Source: Hemibagrus wyckioides
Taxonomy: Eukaryota > Chordata > Actinopteri > Siluriformes > Bagridae
Length of the DNA stretch: 64,000 nucleotides
Assembly (NCBI RefSeq): GCF_019097595.1
Contig: NC_080734.1
Span: 6,726,892-6,790,891, forward strand
Direction of reading: 5' to 3'
The notes below the pieces were generated by a model that was not told the DNA's origin, made no database searches, and saw nothing but the letters and a program-made list of their open reading frames with translations. This document shows positions 60,301 through 64,000 of this stretch, piece after piece. Both the position numbers and the translations under genes were made by a program. Position 1 is the first letter of the stretch, and each line of letters opens with the position of its first letter.

Positions 60301-61601
60301 TGAGCAATGCTGCTCTGTTAAAAGCCCTAATCAGGAACAAATTTGCATTTTACTCACATTTGTATTGCTTTTTAATGCACAAGAAGTGCTACTGAATAAT
60401 ATAATCAATAACAGTGGTGTCAAGAGAACACTACATGTTTGTTTCACGATGTACAAATGAACAGAACACGTGCAGGAAGGTTATTATCCTGAAAGTGTTT
60501 TAAAAGGTGAATTACAGGCAGGATGGATAGTAAACACACACCGACAGCCTTTGTAACATGAAAAGGGTTTTAGCTTTCTATTTCACATCACTACTATGCA
60601 TTCTTTAAATATATATTAAGATCATTCTTCAATAAGACAATTAGCCAGACGAATCTTCATTTTAATGAATTGTGCATTAAGAAATCCTAAAATGTAATGA
60701 AAATATTTCATATATTTCCCAACAGTAATAATCAGTCCATTGCATGCTGTCTTAACCGTGTTAGTGTAGAAGTGTAGAACTCTTTACTGAAATGTAACAG
60801 AGAGTTAGGAAGTGGATGGAAATCAAAATAGGAAGTTCAGAAATTAGGGTAAATCAAAACCAGACGTGTGGAAGTTGGAGAAATCAAAACAGGAAGTTAG
60901 AAAATTGGGCAAAATCAAAACAAGCAGGAAGGAAATGAGGGGAAATCAAAACAGGAAGTGAGGAAGTGTGCAGTTAATCAAAACAGGAATTTTGGGAAAT
61001 TAGCAGAACAGGAAGTTAGGAAATGAAGGAAAATCAAAACAGGAAGTGAGGAAAAGAGGGGAAATCAAAACAGAGGGTTAGGAAGTGAGCCTAAATCAAA
61101 ACAGGAAGTTTGGGAAATAATCTGAAAATTAAGCTAGGAAATAAGGGGAAATCAAAACAGGAAGTGAGGAAATTGGAGTAAATCATAACAGGAGTTAGAA
61201 GAGTTAGGAAATGAGGCAGCTTTTTTCACCTTTTTTCTCTGAAAAAACTCTGAACTCTGAATCCACCACCTGCTTCACAGCTGGAGTGCAGAAATACAAG
61301 CAGACAAAACCGTATAAATGCAACAGTGGATTTTTAAAAATATTTTAATAATATTTTATTAATTTTGTTTATTAATATAATTGTATATTTATTCATTTAT
61401 TGTTTTTTCATAATTTTATTTAAATGCACTGATTTCATTGCAATGCACAGATCAATTATTTTTTATAAATAATATTTTTGGCAAATGACTTCTATAATAT
61501 TTTTTTATTATGAGGACACGTAACTGGGGCTGATGGGTAATGTAGTTCAGTGTTGATTTTGGTGTTATCACAAATGAAGTCTTTGTACTTTGTGCTAACA
61601 T

Positions 61602-61641
<40 letters not shown>

Positions 61642-61647
61642 TATATG

Positions 61648-61721
<74 letters not shown>

Positions 61722-61860
61722 CAGTAGTCAGTAGTATCATAATAACCATTTTAAAACCAACCTGAATCTTTTTTATTTAACTAAAAAAAGACTTGATACC
61801 TTGTTCAGGCTTTTGTTCTGGCTGCTTTATTTCTTCCTCTATAAAAGAAAGACAGACAAA

Positions 61861-61932
<72 letters not shown>

Positions 61933-62411
61933 GAAAAGTTACTATGAAGACTGATAGTGCTACAACCTTATAATTTAAACAGGTATTAGCAGTGAATAAG
62001 TTCTTCAGGCCATTCTGGTTAAAAAAAATGTAGAATTTTAAGAGTTTAATAGAAATCCATATTATATATACAGAATTTCTGCTCAGTGTGTACACTAGTG
62101 TGTTCTTCTTTTTTTCTGTGTGCTACGTGAAAAGATCTACTACATGCTATATTATGTAATATATCTGTTTTGTTTTTAATTAGCTTTCTTTCTTCCTGTT
62201 CACAAATCATTCTGGCACTTTAACTGAATTATACATGCTTCACTGTTAAATGCCTAATATAACATGCAACTCCAGGACAGGATTAATTATATTAATTACA
62301 TACTCTGAATACCAGATGAGACATAATAAAAAAATAATACAAAATAATCACAGAACTTACAGGTAAATGTGGTGTGTGAGCTGTAATGACTTTACAGCAG
62401 GTGGCACTGCT

Positions 62412-62456
<45 letters not shown>

Positions 62457-62486
62457 TGTGTGTGTGTGTGTATGTGTGTGTGTGGG

Positions 62487-62531
<45 letters not shown>

Positions 62532-63195
62532 AGGATTATAACAGTCCAGTACTAAGGACGCTGCGGTTTTAGATAATAAATGGTCATTTAATGACAGCAT
62601 CTGGGAATTCCTGCCACGTGCCTCTGTGTCGACTCGGTGAACCGAATGATTGTGTCGACTCAGTTAAATAAGAGGCGAGACTTCTAATAAAAAATTGAGC
62701 CCGGTGTTCAAGTCAAAGTAGAAAAGCTTTGCCGTTGTAATGTGGGACTGACTGTGAAAAACGCACAGCTAAAACAAATAAGACGTTTCCTTTTATTTAC
62801 AGGTCAAAATTCACTGAAGGCTGCTTGAAGAAAAGAATTGAAAATGAACGAAAAGAAAAGAAAAGAAAATGCACGTGCTGGATGGCGGATTTTACTGTCG
62901 TTTCCACCAGATGGCGCTTTAGAGCAGAAAATAATTTCTGGCCATGAACTACTAAAGATAGGAAGAGTTCGAAAAAGTAGTAATGTTGAGCTACAAGTGC
63001 CAAGGTTCGAATCCTCCATCTCCATTTTATTTCTAGTCGGGAAAAAAACATTCTATCTGTATAATACATTAAAAAAAAATAATAATGTCAATATCTATCT
63101 GTCTATCTATCTACCTATCTATCTATCTATTGGTCTCTGTCTGCCTGCCTGTCAATCTATGTGCCTGTCTACGTGTCTATCAATCTTCCTGCATG

Positions 63196-63255
<60 letters not shown>

Positions 63256-63680
63256 GATATATCTGCCTGTTTAACTATCTGCCTGCCTGTCTGTCTAGCC
63301 ATTTGCCGATCCATCTGCCTGTGCATCTGCCTGTCTGTATATCTGTCTAGCTATCTGTCTGTCTGTCTATCTGCCTGTACATATGCCAGTCCATACGTCT
63401 GTCTGCCTATCTATCTATACATCACAGTATAGCACAGAGTTGATTTAAGGCTGGTTGCTCTGACAGCTCCATCAATCCCCATGACATGCTAAAAACATCT
63501 TGTGTGTTTTTCTCCATGTTGTCAGTTCTCTCCTGACATGCACAATGATGTGATCATCTGATGATCATTTGAGTCAATAGCAGGTACCTTTTTCTTCCTC
63601 TGGCTTAGTGTCTTGTGTTTGAGGCAGTATGGGTTGCTCCGGCTGCATACACACACAGGTGGTAGATTCTTTTAGTTTAT
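43938..63680 (-). CDS. trdn: Triadin, 3' part: 18 exons (spliced, 5' end off-window)
   Basis: In transcript order the exons are 63680-63588, 61838-61800, 58277-58245, 58139-58086, 57963-57934, 56051-56001, 54747-54706, 54602-54561, 53329-53264, 53029-52988, 52905-52876, 50045-50001, 49458-49411, 49285-49256, 47674-47582, 47504-47475, 45189-45145 and 44107-43938. Each has AG/GT borders, every internal exon is a multiple of 3 and every junction is phase 1, so they join into one uninterrupted frame of about 327 residues rich in Lys, Pro, Ala and Glu. Triadin anchors calsequestrin to the ryanodine receptor at muscle junctional SR. This window encodes only the luminal C-terminal part; the cytosolic, transmembrane and main KEKE-motif exons lie to the right. 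The GKIPYFQCV segment near the end matches the conserved triadin C-terminus. Linkage to clvs2, as in human, supports the call. Confidence 0.9.
44128..44154. repeat. (AG)n microsatellite
   Basis: A pure run next to the trdn last-exon acceptor. In the transcript it is a (CT)n stretch that may serve as part of the polypyrimidine tract. Confidence 0.9.
44155..45144 (-). other. trdn: trdn last intron
   Basis: AT-rich sequence with an (AAC)n-like run at 44556-44570. No further exon was found. Confidence 0.7.
45145..45189 (-). CDS. trdn: trdn exon (45 bp)
   Basis: It reads (K)ESKVEENVTEGKKP(G) in phase 1-1. The acceptor is CTTAATTAG and the donor CCAG|GTAAGC. It lies immediately before the terminal exon in the transcript and gives the junction EGKKPGKIPYFQCV. 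Confidence 0.88.
45300..45668. repeat. Dispersed non-autonomous DNA element fragment
   Basis: It contains GTGTCCCAAAACTTTTGGCTATGTAG at the right end and AACACCAGACCATTACACCC and ATCTAATGGAAAGCCTGCCC inside. The set is typical of a highly repeated fish element ending in 'aacttttggccatatagtgta'. It lies in a trdn intron. Confidence 0.55.
45669..47474 (-). other. trdn: trdn intron
   Basis: Includes a (TA)n run at 46774-46796. No in-phase exon with AG/GT borders was seen in this 1.8 kb. Confidence 0.6.
47475..47504 (-). CDS. trdn: trdn exon (30 bp)
   Basis: It reads (A)KTAAPPAPT(K) in phase 1-1. The acceptor is TTGTTGCTAG and the donor ACAA|GTGAGT. It is a short Ala/Pro cassette exon. Confidence 0.85.
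47582..47674 (-). CDS. trdn: trdn exon (93 bp) with internal repeat
   Basis: It reads KQERRPAKPAPEKKQPTIKP then APEDKVADSE. KPAPE(K/D)K occurs twice, an internal duplication. Phase 1-1. The acceptor is TCTGTTAAAG and the donor GAAG|GTATTC. Confidence 0.9.
47675..49255 (-). other. trdn: trdn intron with LINE-like tail and other repeats
   Basis: It holds a (CA)n tract (47796-47813), a dispersed repeat near 48105-48200 (TTCATTTTCTGTAACAGCAG) and the LINE-like tail at 48235-48475. A repeat beginning GATTCAAGATTCAAGACTCT lies at 48910. No exon was recognised. Confidence 0.65.
48235..48475 (+). repeat. Probable non-LTR retrotransposon 3' tail
   Basis: GAGAAACGTTGTTTCATTTC, GTATACGGTTGAAATGACAA and TAAAAGCTTC are followed by a (TGACC)n-type terminal microsatellite. 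This fits the 3' end of a fish LINE-type element and its short tandem tail. No reverse transcriptase is present. Confidence 0.55.
49256..49285 (-). CDS. trdn: trdn exon (30 bp)
   Basis: It reads (A)KVARPIAVK(G) in phase 1-1. The acceptor is GTATTTTAG and the donor AAAG|GTGAGC. Confidence 0.88.
49411..49458 (-). CDS. trdn: trdn exon (48 bp)
   Basis: It reads (D)KIKRKPTKAKQPALP(A) in phase 1-1. The acceptor is TTATTGGCAG and the donor CCAG|GTAAGC. Strongly basic. Confidence 0.9.
49459..50000 (-). other. trdn: trdn intron with poly-T/poly-G tract
   Basis: A T run followed by a 14-base G run at 49656-49685 is likely polymorphic or assembly-prone. No exon was seen. Confidence 0.7.
50001..50045 (-). 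CDS. trdn: trdn exon (45 bp)
   Basis: It reads (G)KEKKGVKDVKPAVE(D) in phase 1-1. The donor is GAGG|GTAGGT. The acceptor is ATCTCAAAAG, a weaker site with little pyrimidine, so the 5' border is the less certain end. Confidence 0.82.
50286..50300 (-). CDS. trdn: Candidate trdn micro-exon (15 bp)
   Basis: On the minus strand ATCCAG|CTGATGCCATTAGAG|GTAATT would add (A)DAIR(G) in the same phase 1-1 pattern between the 52905-52876 and 50045-50001 exons. The donor is good; the upstream acceptor has a poor polypyrimidine tract. Chance cannot be excluded. Confidence 0.3.
50745..50965. repeat. Possible MITE fragment
   Basis: GGGTGTTTTCACACCTAGTT followed by GACCCCCC and GGTCCTTTTGTGGTTTGGTT resembles a non-autonomous fish DNA element whose ends read 'agggtgttttcacacctggttcg'. 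The right boundary is uncertain. Confidence 0.4.
51017..51177 (-). repeat. tRNA-derived SINE, inverted copy
   Basis: The minus strand reads GTCTCAAGTGGTTGAGGCTC, then GGTTCAAACCCC (B box) and CAGCACTGCCAAGCTGCCAC, then GGCTGACCCTGCGCTCTGAC. It is the same family as 25061-25147 and more complete in the middle. It sits in a trdn intron in the sense orientation of trdn. Confidence 0.8.
52305..52461 (-). repeat. SINE-like repeat, inverted copy
   Basis: The minus strand reads TGGTGGTCCAGAGGGTCCTG and GGGTTCAAATCTC (B-box-like), then GCCGGTCCCAAGCCTGGATA and GAAGGGCACTCGGCG. The end resembles the GGAAGGGCATCCGG motif of the repeats at 37855 and 38225. Confidence 0.65.
52750..52800. repeat. (ATCTG)n pentanucleotide array
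   Basis: ATCTC units are followed by about six ATCTG units, forming repeated TGATC steps. It is a short uncommon pentamer array in a trdn intron. Confidence 0.85.
52876..52905 (-). CDS. trdn: trdn exon (30 bp)
   Basis: It reads (T)KRKAKVMEK(G, or A if the micro-exon is used) in phase 1-1. The acceptor is ATTTTTACAG and the donor AAAG|GTTAGC. Confidence 0.88.
52988..53029 (-). CDS. trdn: trdn exon (42 bp)
   Basis: It reads (E)VPKLTKPIRSTGP(T) in phase 1-1. The acceptor is TTGTCCTGCAG and the donor CCTA|GTATGT. Less Lys-dense than its neighbours. Confidence 0.85.
53264..53329 (-). CDS. trdn: trdn exon (66 bp)
   Basis: It reads (A)TVSKVLKAKAPEKRVKPQKRK(E) in phase 1-1. The acceptor is TCTTTTCCAG and the donor AAAG|GTAGGT. 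It is one of the most basic exons. Confidence 0.9.
53421..53843. mobile_element. MITE with CAGTGGAACCT termini
   Basis: It begins CAGTGGAACCTCGGGCATAT and ends ATGCCAAGGTTCCACTG, which are inverted repeats. TA dinucleotides flank it on both sides (53419-53420 and 53844-53845). At 423 bp without transposase it is a non-autonomous Tc1/mariner-type element. Internal subterminal repeats (TTCTTAAGGTGAA) also appear inverted or repeated near both ends. Confidence 0.8.
53846..54560 (-). other. trdn: trdn intron
   Basis: AT-rich sequence between the MITE and the next exon. No exon or clear repeat was supported. Confidence 0.6.
54561..54602 (-). CDS. trdn: trdn exon (42 bp)
   Basis: It reads (E)PPVKKRKLTPIKK(A) in phase 1-1. 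The acceptor is CTAATTTCAG and the donor AAAG|GTATGA. PVKKRKL looks like a nuclear-localisation-type basic cluster, but luminal triadin context makes that meaning unlikely. Confidence 0.88.
54706..54747 (-). CDS. trdn: trdn exon (42 bp)
   Basis: It reads (D)ADQKTPKQATKKQ(E) in phase 1-1. The acceptor is AAAAATCCAG and the donor CAAG|GTAAAG. Confidence 0.88.
54748..56000 (-). other. trdn: trdn intron
   Basis: AT-rich sequence. Near 55455-55510 and 55750-55785 two segments with GGTCAATTTGAGCCC and GGGTCAAATTGACCCC suggest an imperfect inverted repeat about 300 bp apart. No exon was supported. Confidence 0.55.
56001..56051 (-). CDS. trdn: trdn exon (51 bp), non-basic
   Basis: It reads (E)SQFAAIATHAVTLQRQ(D) in phase 1-1. 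The acceptor is TACCTTCAG and the donor CAAG|GTATGT. Unlike most trdn exons here it lacks Lys and is Ala/Val/Leu-rich, so it probably forms a distinct short helical segment. Confidence 0.82.
56228..56280. repeat. (TC)n microsatellite
   Basis: A long pure TC run with one TT step near its end. Confidence 0.95.
56390..56590. promoter_or_regulatory. Candidate muscle regulatory block in trdn intron
   Basis: A low-repeat block contains an exact MEF2 consensus CTAAAAATAG (56573-56582) and several TAAT homeodomain cores, including GCTAATTATGC at 56544-56554. Triadin is muscle-specific, which makes a MEF2 site plausible. No conservation data are available. Confidence 0.3.
57113..57188. repeat. (GAAA)n microsatellite
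   Basis: A pure tetranucleotide run of about 19 units. Confidence 0.95.
57312..57368. repeat. (ATT)n microsatellite
   Basis: A pure trinucleotide run. The poly-Tyr frame on the plus strand is an artefact. Confidence 0.95.
57934..57963 (-). CDS. trdn: trdn exon (30 bp), proline-rich
   Basis: It reads (D)SPLPPTPVR(E) in phase 1-1. The acceptor is TTGTCACAG and the donor CGAG|GTATTA. It may correspond to the proline-rich SPAIPPPLP region of mammalian triadin; that equivalence is inference. Confidence 0.82.
58086..58139 (-). CDS. trdn: trdn exon (54 bp), Cys/Pro/aromatic
   Basis: It reads (L)PACRPTPVYCPAPPGWY(D) in phase 1-1. The acceptor is CACCTTGCAG and the donor TACG|GTGAGT. It has two cysteines six residues apart, and it is GC-rich in an AT-rich intron, which suggests constraint. 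The composition differs sharply from the Lys-rich exons. Confidence 0.85.
58245..58277 (-). CDS. trdn: trdn exon (33 bp), acidic/hydrophobic
   Basis: It reads (E)DIDIVAPLQD(L) in phase 1-1. The acceptor is CCTTTTAG and the donor GATC|GTAAGT. It precedes the Cys/Pro exon. Confidence 0.85.
58551..59572. repeat. Inverted pair of LTR-like repeats
   Basis: The arm at 58551-58860 (tgtcaggaattactgggaca, CCCTGCCAGACC, then TTAATAAAAGC) is matched as a diverged reverse complement by about 59240-59572. Each arm ends with an AATAAA-type hexamer and TTTATCCTGC. The arms lie about 380 bp apart around the candidate micro-exon at 58948. They could be solo LTRs or other retroelement ends. Confidence 0.6.
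58948..58966 (-). CDS. trdn: Candidate trdn micro-exon or internal start
   Basis: The minus strand reads ATGGGAGATGCCGCCAGAG|GTACGG. As a 12-bp micro-exon (58948-58959, after GGGAG) it would add (D)AAR(E) in phase 1-1. Alternatively, with the ATG at 58966-58964 in a good Kozak context (ACAATGG), it would be a first exon encoding MGDAAR and splicing in phase with the 58277-58245 exon. The acceptor for the micro-exon reading is weak. Both readings are unproven. Confidence 0.3.
59573..60784 (-). other. trdn: trdn intron, nothing recognised
   Basis: A donor-like GTAAGT near 59694 (minus) has no in-phase exon upstream. Otherwise no gene or clear repeat was seen. Confidence 0.5.
60785..61220. repeat. 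Degenerate minisatellite, AAATCAAAACAGGAAGT unit
   Basis: About a dozen degenerate units of roughly 30-40 bp have the core AAATCAAAACAGGAAGTGAGG. The 9-mer ACAGGAAGT occurs exactly at least six times. It lies in a trdn intron. Confidence 0.9.
61602..61721. repeat. (AAT)n and (GATA)n microsatellites
   Basis: An AAT run at 61602-61640 is followed by GATA repeats at 61648-61721. The poly-Tyr and LSIY frames on the minus strand are artefacts. Confidence 0.95.
61800..61838 (-). CDS. trdn: trdn exon (39 bp)
   Basis: It reads (E)EEIKQPEQKPEQ(E or D) in phase 1-1. The acceptor is CTTTTATAG and the donor CAAG|GTATCA. Acidic/Gln/Pro-rich. The acceptor lies next to a long (GAAA)n tract that reads as (TTTC)n in the transcript and so extends the polypyrimidine tract. 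Confidence 0.88.
61855..61933. repeat. (GAAA)n microsatellite
   Basis: About 19 units. In the trdn sense it is (TTTC)n just upstream of an exon acceptor. Confidence 0.95.
62412..62531. repeat. (TG)n microsatellite
   Basis: A long TG run with TA and GG interruptions. Confidence 0.95.
63090..63422. repeat. (CTAT)n/(CTGC)n tetranucleotide array
   Basis: The CTAT core is pure at about 63196-63255 and flanked by mixed CTGC, CTGT and CTAT units. It is about 330 bp overall. Confidence 0.95.
63588..63680 (-). CDS. trdn: trdn exon (93 bp), most upstream in window
   Basis: It reads KLKESTTCVCMQPEQPILPQ followed by TQDTKPEEEK(E) in phase 1-1. The acceptor is CTGCTTTCAG and the donor AAAG|GTACCT. It contains a CVC pair not expected in KEKE-type triadin repeats. 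Earlier exons lie to the right of the window. Confidence 0.87.
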
Positions 63681-64000
63681 CTGAAAGCAGACAGGATGAT
63701 GGATTTTATTTGACTTGTTCGGTGTGATGTTCCTCGACAGAAATGGGAGTCAACATGACCACACCAAAGTTAATTATTTTGCAATGACGGAACATCCTGA
63801 AGTGTTTTATTTCACTTACAGCAAATTTCTAGCAGTAACAGTGTTATTAATTAAAGAATGATGCATCATAAATTTGATGATTATGGTTATTTTTATGGTT
63901 GTGTTGTAGAACATCTGCAAAACAAAGTACTTTCCGTTATTACCTACTTTATTACAGATATAAATAGTCGTTCCTAAAAAAAAAAAAGATGCAGCTTGTC
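63681..64000 (-). other. trdn: trdn intron, continues off-window
   Basis: AT-rich sequence with an A run at 63978-63988. No exon was seen. Confidence 0.6.

Larger units (their letters stand above)
61934..63587 (-). other. trdn: trdn intron
   Basis: Contains (TG)n at 62412-62531 and a CTAT/CTGC array at 63090-63422. The frames 62292-62600 and 62838-63350 are made of these repeats. No in-phase exon was found. Confidence 0.65.

Noticed and set aside
62353..62410. Possible trdn exon ending at a GTAAGT donor on the minus strand
   Set aside because: None of the nearby AG acceptors gives an in-phase exon.
62292..62600. His/Thr-rich and Cys/Val-rich frames
   Set aside because: They are generated by the (TG)n microsatellite.
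62838..63350. 170-residue frame, the longest in the window
   Set aside because: Most of it is Leu/Ser/Ile/Tyr repeats from the CTAT array. The non-repeat start has no domain.
1..64000. CRISPR arrays, operons, phage or bacterial systems
   Set aside because: The sequence is a vertebrate-type locus. The regular repeats present are microsatellites and minisatellites without spacer structure.

Overview
The window looks like nuclear DNA from a ray-finned fish. It is AT-rich, has spliced genes with long introns, is dense in microsatellites ((ATT)n, (GATA)n, (GAAA)n, (CA)n), and carries several Tc1/mariner relics and tRNA-derived SINEs of teleost type. Some dispersed repeats resemble ones I associate with catfishes (Siluriformes), but that placement is tentative. 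There are no prokaryotic genes, CRISPR arrays or operons. Most long open frames are simple-sequence artefacts or transposon relics.

Two real protein-coding genes are supported exon by exon. The first, on the plus strand, is clvs2 (clavesin-2, a CRAL-TRIO phosphoinositide-binding protein of clathrin-coated vesicles). Its five coding exons lie at 13642-14030, 16346-16520, 28497-28607, 28754-28974 and 33805-33898. They join in frame into 329 codons plus a stop. The second, on the minus strand, is the 3' part of trdn (triadin, the junctional sarcoplasmic-reticulum protein of striated muscle). Eighteen small exons between 63680 and 43938 all join in the same phase, and the series ends in a KIPYFQCV-containing terminal exon. 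The N-terminal cytosolic and membrane exons of trdn lie beyond the right edge. The two genes converge tail to tail with about 10 kb between stop codons. CLVS2 and TRDN are also neighbours in human 6q22.31, which supports both calls.

Layout. 1-12700 is intergenic or upstream sequence with a G-rich block, an internally rearranged Tc1 element with a nested foldback (1715-3583), two further Tc1-type families (about 4430-4860, and 6416-6625 plus 6894-8045), an approximately 445-bp GC-richer non-repetitive block (9575-10020), and an inverted pair of (ATT)n-associated repeats (11557-12235). 12700-14030 holds the clvs2 promoter/5' UTR region and first coding exon. 14031-33804 is clvs2 introns plus exons, with several low-repeat blocks that could be regulatory. 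33899-43937 holds the clvs2 3' UTR, SINE-rich intergenic DNA and the trdn 3' UTR. 43938-64000 holds trdn exons embedded in introns with MITEs, an inverted LTR-like pair, a minisatellite of ACAGGAAGT-bearing units and long microsatellites.

I did not find a previously undescribed biological system. The points most worth checking are two candidate in-phase triadin micro-exons (one could instead be an internal translation start), the strictly symmetric phase-1 exon series with unusual cysteine/proline exons, a MEF2-consensus site inside a candidate trdn intronic enhancer, a candidate octamer/TCF/homeodomain-site enhancer in clvs2 intron 4, and the ETS-like minisatellite.
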